DNA of 64,000 nucleotides, from the NCBI RefSeq assembly GCF_036373705.1, contig NC_089854.1:26586725-26650724 (forward strand). Reading direction: 5' to 3'. Position numbers and translations under genes: made by a program. Positions within the stretch are counted from its first letter, which is position 1. Each line of letters begins with the position of its first letter. The notes under the pieces were generated by a model that made no database searches, had not been told where the DNA came from, and saw only the letters and a list, made by a program, of their open reading frames with translations. Source of the stretch: Amia ocellicauda. Its lineage: Eukaryota > Chordata > Actinopteri > Amiiformes > Amiidae. Positions 24,735 to 35,800 of the stretch are shown piece by piece.

Positions 24735-25370
24735 GTCGAAGGGGTCAAATACTTATTTCCCTCATTAACATGCAAATCAATTTATAACTTTTTTGAAATG
24801 CGTTTTTCTGGACTTGTTTGTTGTTATTCTGTCTCTCACTGTTAAAATACACCTACCATTAAAATTATAGACTGATCATTTCTTTGTCAATGGGCAAACA
24901 TACAAAATCAGCAGAGGATCAAATACTTTTTTCCTTCACTGTATGGGTGTATTAATTGATTCTAAATGTGGCACTGTTTGCAAGTTACATCATATTAATT
25001 TGCCAGCTGAGGGATTTTGTTGTAGGTAGTTAAAAAAGCTGCCATGACTCTCTTTCTTTTTCAATCAACTGCCACCATTCAAGACTGCTGTCATTCATCT
25101 CCGGTATTGTACAATGGACACCCACACATAAACCCTGTATTGACATGGGTTGCAGTGTATTTGCCGGCTTGTTAATAATGCATTAGGGTGTGTGCGGTGC
25201 TCAAAAGGTCTCCGTTTACCTTGCCCCTCAATGCCTGTCTGTCTACACTGACAGCTAGAGTGACAAATGGCCAGGGCAGCAAACCCCACACCTTCATTGT
25301 ACCCTCACAAAAGGCCATCCGTCAGCCAGGCTTCATCCAAGCCTCGCAAAGTCCTAAACCTGCAGTTGAT

Positions 25371-25383
25371 GTTGCCTAGCAAC
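25371..25383. promoter_or_regulatory. Perfect RFX X-box
   Basis: GTTGCCTAGCAAC fits the RFX half-site pair GTNRCC and RGYAAC with a one-base spacer and is palindromic outside the centre. RFX2/3 sites drive ciliary genes. It lies about 0.5 kb downstream of the 25.9-kb exon and about 3.9 kb upstream of the start codon at 21438, so it could serve the 21.4-kb promoter. A weaker site, GTTGCCATGGCTAC (one mismatch), is at 23210-23223. Confidence 0.5.
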
Positions 25384-25876
25384 GCAGTGCATTATAACCC
25401 AGAAGACATGACATCCTACTTGCTTTAAGAGTGTTTCTTAGACAGTTACTTTGGCTGGATGGAGCATATCTCCACGTTTGTCTTCTGACACATTTCGGGA
25501 AGGAGTCTAAACAAAATACTTTGCACTGTATTCCTTTGAAGAATGGTGTTTATTTTTCCCATTTTTCTTTTGGTTTGGCACACAAGCTTTTGTGATCTAA
25601 CACTGCCATAAGAAATGTTGATGTGCATTAATAAACATGAGATACTGTATGTGTTTGTTGAGGTGTATTCCATGCTGGATGTAAATGAACAATCCCCAAA
25701 CACACAGGCAAAACAGATATAGCCCCGGATTTTAAAGGATAAACATGCATAAAATCTCTTCTGTTGTTTCTATTGATTTACACGTGTGTATAGTGCTAGC
25801 TTATATGTATTATCTTTTCCAGTTCCTGGTCTTTGGACATGAAGAGATTGAAGACATATCGTTTTTTTAACCATAC

Positions 25877-25935
25877 CTGAGGACGTTCTGCTCGTTGCTG
25901 AAGCTCTGTCGTCGAGCTTCTCCCTTCAGTGCTCC
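25877..25935 (-). CDS. Possible alternative second exon of the EF-hand/WD gene
   Basis: Flanked by a pyrimidine-rich CTCTCTCTCAG acceptor and a GTATGG donor. It encodes GALKGEARRQSFSNEQNVL and ends with AG, the same phase as the other candidate first exon at 21438-21374, so both can splice to the T-starting acceptor at 18434. With this route the protein would be 1147 residues. The stretch SFSNEQNV resembles SFDQEQNV, which is created at the next junction. Confidence 0.45.
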
Positions 25936-26681
25936 CTGAGAGAGAGAGAGGGGAGGACAGCTCTTGGTCTTTTCAAATAACTTGTCCTGTTTCTTCATTT
26001 ATCTATTCTATTAATATCTGTGCTGTACTGTGATTTGCTAGACGTTTATTACAGTATGTGGAAGTGTACTCCACAGTCAAAATCTGATCTATTTTTATAG
26101 TCTATTGATCTCTGCTGAAAAGTTAAACAACCTTTACAAAACTGTATTTTATGGGGGTGAGTAATGAAACCATTCATAATATACTTTAGGGTTGTAACTG
26201 GTGTAAAGTGTTTTGCTAAGTTACAAACCCACCATAACATATAAAGAACAGATCAGAAAAGTCTCAATTATAGAATGAGTGGGAGGACAGGATGTCTGTT
26301 CAGAACTATGGGAGTGAGCAAACCTTTCCTGCATGCTTCTCTTTGCTCAATTGCTCCCTGCCCAGTTATCAAACATTTAATTAATCAGCTTCAAAGTCAA
26401 ATGTTCAGAACGATACACTGCCTAAATCTTACCTCCCCCTCCCCCCTAACCAAATAAACCATTCCTACCTACTCAAAGATATGATATAATGATTCTTTAT
26501 TCAGTTTTGAGTTTCCATATTCACTGAATGAAATAAACAGGCACATTAAAATTGTCAGTGTACCTTTTTCAGGTAAGGTGCTATAACACAGTCATTGACA
26601 TATAGAAATATAAGCCGGACATCAGGTGCTTGTGCTGAGAATGATCTCATGGGGCTGCTGTGGACACAGGCACTGACTTAC

Positions 26682-26783
26682 TTTTCTCTTCAGGAACTCC
26701 TCCAGCTCCAGCAGAAGGTTTTCAGATAGCAGCTGTCTCTGGAGCGCAGTGGCTTTCTTCTGCAGGAGCTGTTGTAGAGACAT
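26682..26783 (-). CDS. Possible alternative first coding exon of the EF-hand/WD gene
   Basis: An ATG at 26783 opens 34 codons, beginning MSLQQLLQKK, that end exactly at a GTAAG donor (26681-26677). The peptide is rich in Leu, Gln and Glu and looks like a short amphipathic helix or coiled coil. It joins in frame (phase 0) to the exon at 25935-25877. Exon prediction rests only on splice sites and frame, so it could instead be the start of a separate minus-strand transcript. Confidence 0.45.
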
Positions 26784-27730
26784 CCTCCCTGGTAAGGCTG
26801 CTGGCCGTGCCTCAGTTCACAACAACCTGTTTGTTATCTCAAGCCTGCCAAGGTACAGAGGTCTCTAGTATATCCCAGGTGAGCTCCATGCCCTGCCACA
26901 GAATGCGCTCTTTATTTCAGTCCTAGTCCTGAGCTCATTCTGCCTGTGTCCAGAGTACATATGAGCGGGGTGTCAATTCAGGGAGACTTGGTGACAGGAT
27001 GACAGGATGATAGACGCACTGTAGGAGGGTTCAACTTACCAAACGCTGTAGAAATAAATAAAGTGTTTGGGGGAAGAAAACAAAAAAACGTCCAGTGTGA
27101 TAAATGCAGCCAGCCAGGGCTCTTTTTTCCCCTCTTTCTCAAGTCCCTGAATGAACTGTGCTTTTACTGTAACCATATCCCTTTTTTGTTGTGATGACTG
27201 CAGCTCACCCACCCCCCACCCATCCCACACACACACACACACAGAGGTGCTTTGGAGAAGAAAAGTCAGACTTACCAAAACATCAAATGCCCTGTTCTGT
27301 TTTCTATAAGCTGTACACTTTGCTTAAGGCAGGATTGATTGATTGCAGCAAATAAATCAAGTGAAGTTATACGCAAACCTGGGAAACCTCAGCCAGGTCA
27401 CCTGGCTTGGTGTTTCTCCATGAGCTGGTACTGTAAAAAGCAAATACTATTCATCTGAGCATAGAGGGGCTCAAAGTTAGATACGTGTGAACTTTTCAGA
27501 AGGTTGGTTGATTGACTCTTACCCTTATGACTCATCTTGTGTTTGAAACGTGTTGACACTCTTTGTTTAACAACACTGTTTGTTTGTTTTCCAGTTTCCA
27601 CTTGGAGATTAATGTCAACTTCCCATTTATTAATACAAATATGGCATTTTAACTGCATGATAATAAACAAATAAAACCAAACTGGTTTTGTATTATTATT
27701 ATTGTTACTACTACTACTACTACTACTATA
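26784..27730. other. Non-coding DNA upstream of the 26.7-kb exon
   Basis: Contains a short (CA)n at 27226-27243 and a triplet run (TAT then TAC) at 27691-27728. No gene recognised. Confidence 0.5.
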
Positions 27731-28337
27731 CACCGATCAGCCATAACATTATGACCACCTGCCTAATATTGTGTAGGTCCCCTTTTGCCGCCAAAACAGC
27801 CCTGACCCGTCGAGGCATGGACTCCACTAGACCTCTGAAGGTGTGCTGTGGTATCTGGCACCAAGACGTTAGCAGCAGGTCCTTAAGTCCTGTAAGTTGC
27901 GAGGTGGGGCTTCCGTGGATCGGACTTGTTTGTCCAGCACATCCCACAGATGCTCGATTGGATTGAGATCTGGGGAATTTGGAGGCCAAGTCAACACCTT
28001 GAATTTGTGATTCATCAGACCAGGCCACCTTCTTCCATTGCTCCGTGGTCCAGTTCTGATGCTCACGTGCCCATTGTAGGCGCTTTCGGCAGTGGACAGG
28101 GGTCAGCATGGGCACCCTGACTGGTCTGCTCTGACCCAGTGGTCTAGCCATCACAATTTGGCCCTTGTCAAAGTCGCTCAGATCCTTACGCTTGCCCATT
28201 TTTCCTGCTTCTAACACATCAGCTTTGAGGACAAAATGTTCACTTGCTGCCTAATATATCCCACCCACTGACAGGTGCCATGATAACGAGATTATAAGTG
28301 TTATTCACTGTACCTGTAATGTTATGGCTGATTGGTG
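27731..28337 (-). mobile_element. Internally deleted Tc1-like element
   Basis: 607 bp between TA dinucleotides. Tips CACCGATCAGCCATAACATT and, inverted, CACCAATCAGCCATAACATT form a terminal repeat of about 21 bases. The interior is the two ends of a transposase gene on the minus strand with the middle missing. Confidence 0.9.
27750..28199 (-). pseudogene. Tc1-type transposase remnant
   Basis: Starts [19 protein letters not shown] (ATG at 28199), then jumps to the region before the first catalytic residue ([17 protein letters not shown]), and then, in a different frame, to [19 protein letters not shown]. The helix-turn-helix and the second catalytic motif are deleted. Not functional. Confidence 0.85.
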
Positions 28338-28543
28338 TATATGTTACTATTCATATGAATCCTAAAATAATATATAGTACTCATATTTTTAATTAAAGAT
28401 ACATTAGATAATGATTGTATAATTATAATAATAATAATAATAATATAACTGTAGGTTAATGTTTAAAAGCAAAAGCTTACTTTACCTAGTAGAAAAACGC
28501 AACAAACTACGTTTACCGAAATGCACTATTACAAGTTTGTGTG

Positions 28544-28562
28544 ACTACAACTCCCGACGTGC
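28544..28562 (+). promoter_or_regulatory. ZNF143/Staf-type promoter motif
   Basis: The string ACTACAACTCCCGACGTGC matches the long ZNF143 (SBS2-like) pattern, ACTACAANTCCC followed by a GC-ending tail. Such motifs mark TATA-less, often divergent promoters. It sits just upstream of the probable lrrc45 first exon, and no TATA box is evident there. Binding is inferred from the motif only. Confidence 0.55.
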
Positions 28563-28717
28563 ACTCTGCTTCCTGGTTACCTTCGTACAAACTGTCATCG
28601 AGTCGCTTGACTCAAGTAACTGAAAAATACCAGGAAAGCTGCTGTCAAATCGGTCTGCACGGAACATACAAGCGAAGACTGAAGAAAACCAAGATTCAAC
28701 TGATATGCATTGATAAG
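28545..28717 (+). other. lrrc45: Probable non-coding first exon of lrrc45
   Basis: A good GTAATT donor follows GATAAG at 28717, and the next acceptor (CTCTCAG at about 29775) lies shortly before the lrrc45 ATG. The left border is a guess, placed next to the ZNF143-like motif. No upstream ATG here leads into the LRRC45 frame, so the exon would be 5' untranslated. Confidence 0.4.
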
Positions 28718-29775
28718 GTAATTGACAATCGATTATTTGATTTCTATAAATATACTCTGCAGGACTGTAATTTGTGCACATCCCTGCAGCCAGTTGTAAC
28801 TTTAATTAAGTCTGTACTTTTGAATAAGGGAGTCTGGAAGATGAATACGCGATTAATTACATTACTGTATCATATTATTATGTTATCTATCATCTCAGGC
28901 TTTGCTATTACCTAAAGTATTTATAGATGACAACGATTTGGATTGACCATACGTTGTATAACTGGTATTGTATTTTGAAGACGTTAAAACAATAATTAAT
29001 TTTCACAAGGTCAACTAAATGATACTTGCAGAATTTATGTTTTTCGCTTTCAAACTTTAACATTTCGCTGATTATTTGATTGATGGTAAGCACTTTTATT
29101 TAGTGCCACTGTCAGCAGCTAACTGCAAGAGCCTATACAATGTACCAAATCACAAAGGTAGAAGTCCTTGATAGATGTTAAACAAAAATGGTTACAAAAG
29201 CACGTTTCTGTAAATATTAAGTATTTTGACAACAGTAACGGTAGAATGTGTAGCTGGACCAGACATGCGCACTAACGCAATTGTTATGAATGATTAATTA
29301 CAGTGTTTCCAATCAGTGTAAATCTGCAACAGTTTGCCTTTTGAAGCCCTTAAATCATCAGTGCATCATGATGTTAAGGGTCTGTAGTGATGATTGGGAC
29401 AGGGACGCCACAGCTCCTAATGTTAAGATCAAACAATAGGTCTGCTCATCAGTAGGGTCTGATTCTGTAAGTTGGTCTCCTTATAACCTTAGCTGATTAT
29501 AACAGATTGCTGAAGGGGGATGAAATTAGTCAGGGTAGCAAAGATCATGCAACAATATTGGCTATGTGAACAAAGGGATGCCATTTGAGATCGTTTACTT
29601 CATATTTTAGTGATCCAAGAAACTGCATGCTAACAAATCAACATCCACAAAAGCACTTGACCATTCAAGATGCTGTCTCTTTCCACCATCTTAAAATGTG
29701 CAATTGTAACATGTTCTTTTCGGTGAGTATGTATCCATGTGTGTGTGTTTCATCTCTCTCCCTCTACACTCTCAG
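28718..29775 (+). other. lrrc45: First intron of lrrc45
   Basis: About 1.06 kb, GTAATT donor and CTCTCAG acceptor. AT-rich, nothing else recognised. Confidence 0.4.
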
Positions 29776-29828
29776 CTCCTCTAATGTATAGTCTGTCCTG
29801 AGGGCCTGGCACGTGAGAGAAGCTGGGG

Positions 29829-32800
29829 ATGGAGGAGTTTCGGCGGACGTACCTGAGAGTGTGTAAGGAGGGCGGGGCCGAGCCACAGGAGTCGGTGCTG
29901 GCCCGGCTGCAGGAGATGCGTGGCGCACCGGGCAGTGCGTGTCTGGACCTGGCTGGGCACAGCCTGTCTGTAGACACCTGCGCCGTGCTGGGAAGGGTGC
30001 TGCACAACGACGTGCTCTTCAGCGAGCTGCTGCTGACTGACTGCATGCTGAGCGAGGAGGGTGAGCCGCAGGAGACGCACACAAACTTGACATTTTAATA
30101 TCCCCCTCCGTTGACATTGCCATGTCGTCATTCATTTGAGAGATTGTTTGCTTGTTTGTTTGTTGTTTTTGATTTGTTGTTTATGGTCCTGCAGTGAGAG
30201 CCACAGTGCCTTCTGTTTTTTGTTTTATCCAAATTGTTAATTGCTTAATTGAGCCAATTTCTGGACTTCATGTGTCATAATGTCCATGTGCTCAGAGTAC
30301 CCAGGGATATGATAATGTAGAGAGGCCTGTGTAGAGAGGATTGTGGAGACGCAATTAACGGAGACTGTTGGCAAACTCTGTCATCATTTTGGTTAAAACT
30401 TGAATGCAGACTCAATATTAGTTTGGAAAGTGGCTGTGTCACTGAGCTCTGTGGAGTTTGTGGCCATCTGTCTGTGACTGACTTTCCCTCTTTTTGTCAA
30501 TCTCAGGTGTCAAGCTGCTGTTGAATGGACTGTGCTCCAACACGACAGTCAAAGTGCTGGATCTGAAGGTAAGCATAACGTTAACAAATAGAAGGTACCT
30601 TGAAAAGCTGAGGGTCCCTGTTTCCACATGGCAAATGAGAGCTTTTTTTTCCTCTCTATCTGTTGATCTATAGTAAAAAATGCACTAAACCCTCGTTAAA
30701 TCGGAATCTAAACCTTTGTACCTCTTGATAAACTTGCATTTACAAGTGTTTAGTTTAGATTTCCTATCTGTATTCTTCACGTGTGCATGTTCTCCTCTTC
30801 AGAGGCCTGTTCCATCTCTTAACAAGACCTTATCACACCTCTAGTGTACAGCACGACAGTAAGTGTTATTTAATTGTAATTTTATTAAACTTGTCTAATG
30901 TGTGATTTCTATTTAAGGGCAACAACATGAGAGCAACAGGGTCAGAAGCCCTTGGGAAATTACTATTACACAATAAGACACTGCGCAGGTGAGTGGGAGG
31001 ATTAAACACCAGACATGTTATGCTCTGCAGGTGATTGATCAATCAGTTTAGATGTATCTCCAGCCTGCTATAGAATTTGAACCTCTGGTGTTTTTCCAGT
31101 CTCTCAGAGGTTCCCAGTCCACAGGCACATTGCCGTCCGGTGTTACAGTAATGGGTGCTGTGTTGCAGGCTGACTCTGGAGTGGAACGCCCTGGGCATGT
31201 GGGACGAGGCGTTCACGATGTTGTGTGAAGGTCTGGGCTCCAATGGCTATCTCCGGCAGCTTGACATGCGCAACAACCAGATTAACCACCAAGGGGCAGC
31301 AGAGCTCGCACTGGCTCTGAAGAGGAACAGCACTCTGCAGGAGCTGGGTGGGTTTGGGTTTTATCAAACAGATACGTAAGAGTGGAATTTGTATTTCAAA
31401 GACAAAATATGTGTGTGTATATATATATATATATATAGGTATAGTGGAGTCATTCAAGATCAGGCAAGATGTTCACTGTTAGAGGATCCAGCTCGATACA
31501 TGAATGATTGTTAGATATTTCTGCTTCTGTTTTTTTTTAGATTAATTATATTAGTCTAAAATAAAAGCAACTGCCTCACACCTCCTCAAGAGTTGCCTGC
31601 TTGTTTTATCTAAGCCCTGCAGTGGTAATTATTAGTACAATGGATTTTAGAAGACCCTTGGTCAGGTTATCTTGAAAGATAACCTTCTGCATGAAAGGGA
31701 CTCTAATTGTAACACAATCATATTTTTGTTAATGCTTCATAAGCCCCATATAAAAACAGTGCTCAAAAAGACAAGGGAATAGAGCTCCAGGCATTTAATG
31801 GTTAACTGCAAGTATATTCAGCCGTTTGTTACCAGGCTAACCAGACGCTGGGCTTGGCAACCTGCTCTTGATTGTATTGTGTTCGATTTTCACCCGGGCC
31901 TGATTGTCCTCTGTCCAACTCTGACCAGATCTACGATGGAACAACATTGGGCTGCTGGGTGGCCGCTCTATCCTGGAGGCCCTACAGCAGAACAGGACCC
32001 TCCTGCAGCTGGAGATGGCGGGGAACAACATTCCCAGCGACACTCTGAAGGCCGTCGGTAAGCTGGACAAGTCACACAGTGTCCACCTGAAAGAGAAGGG
32101 CTTCCCTGATAATTGCCAGTGTTCAGTCATATTGCCAGTGTATATAACTGGCAGTGTATAATTGTACTAATAATTCTGATATTACTTCTGCTGGAATCCT
32201 CTTCATCCTTCCACCATTGTCACCACAGCAGCAAGCTCAGTGGCAGTCCCTTCAGTCGGAGTGATGTGTGTGTATCGGTGTATGTAAGCATAATTAAGCT
32301 GCTCCTTTGCTCCCAGAACAGGCTGTCAATCACAACTCGGACCGGCAGTCCACCGTGAGGGAGAGTCGCAGCCGGTCCCAGGTGCTGTGCAAGGAGATCC
32401 AGAACCTGAAAAACGAGAAAGGACAGCAAGTGGGTGTATGATTGGCTTTTGTGAATTGTCGTGATTACTATGGGATGTGTGCAGATCTCATCTAATAGAA
32501 CCCCCCCCCAGCCTTCATTCCCTGGGTTGTGGGAGTGCAGGTGGACACAGGTGTCAGCGTGTTGGTGAACTCACCTGAGTGCCCCTCTGTCTGAGATGAT
32601 GCTGGCAGGATCTGATTTGGGAGAGGGCGGTGTTTATTTGTCATTGCAGTTCCTCAACCTGATGGAGACCATTGATAAGCAACGGGATGAGATGGGCCGG
32701 AGCACCAGGTTAGTGTTTTAGAAAGATTTTGAAGAAAAGTGCTTAACATAAGAACATAAGAAATTTACAAACCAGAGGAGGCCATTCGACCCATCGTGCT

Positions 32801-35800
32801 CGTTTGGTGTCCATTACTAACTAAGTGATCCAAGGATACTATCCAGTCTATTTTTAAATGTTCCCAATTTTCAACCGCATCGCTGGAGAGTTTGTTCTAG
32901 ATTGTGACAACTCTCTTTGTGAAGAAGTATCTCCTGTTTTTTTTATCTTGACTGCCTTGAAACCCAATTTCCTTTGTGTCCCTGGGTCCTTGTCTCTATG
33001 CTGATCTGGAAAAGCTCCCATGGTTTGATGTGGTCGATGCCTTTCATGATTTTGAAGACTTGAATCATGTCCTCACATAGTCTCCTCTGTTCCAGGGTGA
33101 AAAGTTCAGTTCCCTCAGTCTCTCAGTAGGACATTCCCTTCAGGCCTGGAATAAGTCTGGTTGCTCTCCTCTGAACTGCCTCTAGAGCAGCGATATCTTT
33201 CTTGAAGTTAACGCATCATATACACTGCTAGTAAGAGGACAGACTGTCTGGGATCAGCCATGTGTTATTATTTAATGCACTTATGTAAGTCGTGTCTTCT
33301 TTTGCAGTGCAAGTAACAGTTCAATTTGTATGACATGAAGCAAGTTAAACTGATCATTCGCCATCCATGTTGGAGAAGGTGATAAATAGCTGAGCCCCTT
33401 GCAGTGAAATTGTGTTGCATCATTCTGAATTATCTAATTCAGCATTGGTTTCGTGCATCAGGACTCACTTCAGAGAGCTTTTCCCAATTCCTCACTCTAT
33501 TACGTTCTTGGCATAGCTTGTGAAGCGAATTTATGATGTGCTCAAAACTCCATCTACCTTGCATAGCTGGGCAGCCTATAAAAGTACACTAATCTTCATA
33601 TCTTTATATTGCTGTAAACAATTTAATAACAAATTATCTGGTGGAGTATTTGACCTAAAAGGGGGTTGCATTTTGAAATGTGCAGCCTCTTTTTGCATCA
33701 GTTCTTCTGAAATCCTGAAGGGGGTGCAGTAGTGAATCGCAAACAAATCCATACGTTACGTTTCATAGAAATGGAGTTGGCCATCTTAATGTTCTCTCCT
33801 CCTTGTTTCTCCTAGAACATCTGCTGTACGTGTCGGTCAACTGCAAGAAGCTCTGAATGAAAGAAAATCTACAGTGAATTCACTCAAAGCAAAGTATGTT
33901 TGCATCCTAACACTGCCCTCTGTACTTACTGCTTTCTGTAAATGTCCTTCATCTCTTAAATTGCAACTATAGCAAGGGCCTAGACCAGATCAAGACTTCA
34001 GCCTGCCCACCAAGTCCAAATTACAAACCTGTACTCTCGTGTTTTTCTTCATGACTAGTAGAACTATAAATTAAACCACTTTTGGGTGTAACCTTGTAAT
34101 TTGTGATTCTTGGGTAGGGCAAAGATTTGGTTTGGTCTAGGCCAAGGTTTGTGTTTGTGAGTATGTTTATTGTGTTGGTTCCTTATACACTTTCAGAACT
34201 TCCTTTGTCCTTGATTTTGTTTGGTGTATGTCAGGTAATACCAAACTTACAATAGGTTCCTTCATATTTTAGAAAACAAGCCATTCAGAGCTTTGTTTTT
34301 TTAATTTGACTTCTTCTATTATTTTGTAAACTTCCTCTGCTGTTGTCTGGTTAGCTGTGATTACATGCCATACATATATTGGATATTATTCATATTAACA
34401 TGCTGGCAATCTTTTCACAAACAGAAAAGTCAAAATGGAGTTCCATGCGTTGTAGTGCCCTATTGCAATGATGGGAGGGGTAGCACCAACGTGCTCTTCA
34501 CACAGGGTTTAATAATGAATCGCCTACAGCTGCAGTATCACACATGTGCAATGTTTTACACAAAGCAGTTTGTCTTTTCATTTACATTCTCCAAAGTGTT
34601 TAGTAAATCAGAGGCCTAATTTTGCAGGCCCGTTTTGTTCAGTTTGTTGTTATTCATAATTCATTCATTTTTATCCTGCACTCCAACAATGTCATTGTGA
34701 ATGTCTGCGTGATGTTGTGGCTGAACATTGCACAGAATTACCTTGAAAAGCTCACCAAATCTATTGTAAACCTGTCTCTTTTTTCAGTAAAGTTTGTTAA
34801 GTGTTCCACAAATGACTTATGATTTATAGTGGCACACAGAGGTAGAATGAGAATTGAGTCTTTCTCATGTCTGTGGAGCATTGCATCTTTAAAATATTCA
34901 GTCTTAGTTCCAATTGAGATGGAAGGGCATTTAGTTATTTTTAAACAGTGTGGCCCACTTTGTCACATGCCCACTCTCCCAGGGCTGCTGTGGTGCACAT
35001 ATTATAACCGGAAATGAAAATGAAGATTCCCAAATTAAACCGTATTATAAAATGCAGATTCAAATTTAAATAACCAGAACGAAAATACTGTATTTCTATT
35101 TATTTTAATGTATCCCCTTTGGATAGCTGACTGATATCCTGTATAAAGCAATGCTTTTTTAGGTGGTTAATGTTCACTTCAGTTGGATATTTAATAAACG
35201 AAAACATCAAAGATTGGTTTAATGGCAAATACAGTAGAAGAGGAAGTTAATTCCTTTACATACTCACATAGATATTCTAGGATCTAGGATTCAGGAGGCT
35301 GATTAAGTCAACACACTTTGAGGAAAAACATTTTTGACCTAAGGTGAAAAACTGCATGGACAATCCCATACAATAAAGCAGTTGATTACTCTGAATGTCT
35401 AGTTAAAAGGTAATACTTTTTGTTGCATTGTAATGAGCAAGCTGTTTCTTGACTGTCCAAACACACTGCTTTATTTGCTATAGTGCCTCCTAAGTATAAG
35501 ATTTGTGTCTCAGTGTGACTTTTTGAGTGTATGAAATTCCCCTGCTGATCTCATACACACAACTTTTTTGTTGTTGGTCTAAATTAGTAGGCTATATTTA
35601 CATGTTTACACCTCACTTTAGCTAGAAACATGAATATATGTCATTTTATTTAGTTTAACTTTGCAGTGTTTAGGATTAATATTAAAATAAATCCACAGGA
35701 TGGCGTCTGAACATGCCCTCTAGGTTTGCAGCAAACGTGAGGTGGAGAGAAACATTTCCTCTCAGCCCTTTATTATTCTCCCTCTGCACTGTTGCTACCT

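Larger units (their letters stand above)
23481..24941 (+). mobile_element. Tc1-like transposon, copy 1 (good ends, damaged gene)
   Basis: 1461 bp between TA dinucleotides (23479-23480 and 24942-24943). Tips are CAGTGAGGGA and TTCCTTCACTG. Each end is an IR/DR of about 190 bp: the motif AAGTATTTGATCCCC occurs at the tip (near 23494) and again near 23653, and inverted near 24747 and 24918. All four direct repeats are present with few changes. Confidence 0.95.
21439..25876. other. Upstream DNA or 5' intron of the EF-hand/WD gene
   Basis: 4.4 kb holding Tc1 copy 1 (23481-24941), an X-box-like site at 23210-23223 and the perfect X-box at 25371-25383. The stretch at about 25030-25390 is less AT-rich and complex. 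Nothing else recognised in 21439-23480. Confidence 0.5.

Noticed and set aside
28541-28915. 124-codon open frame near the lrrc45 promoter
   Set aside because: Part of it is the probable non-coding first exon and the rest reads into the intron past a good donor; no protein likeness.
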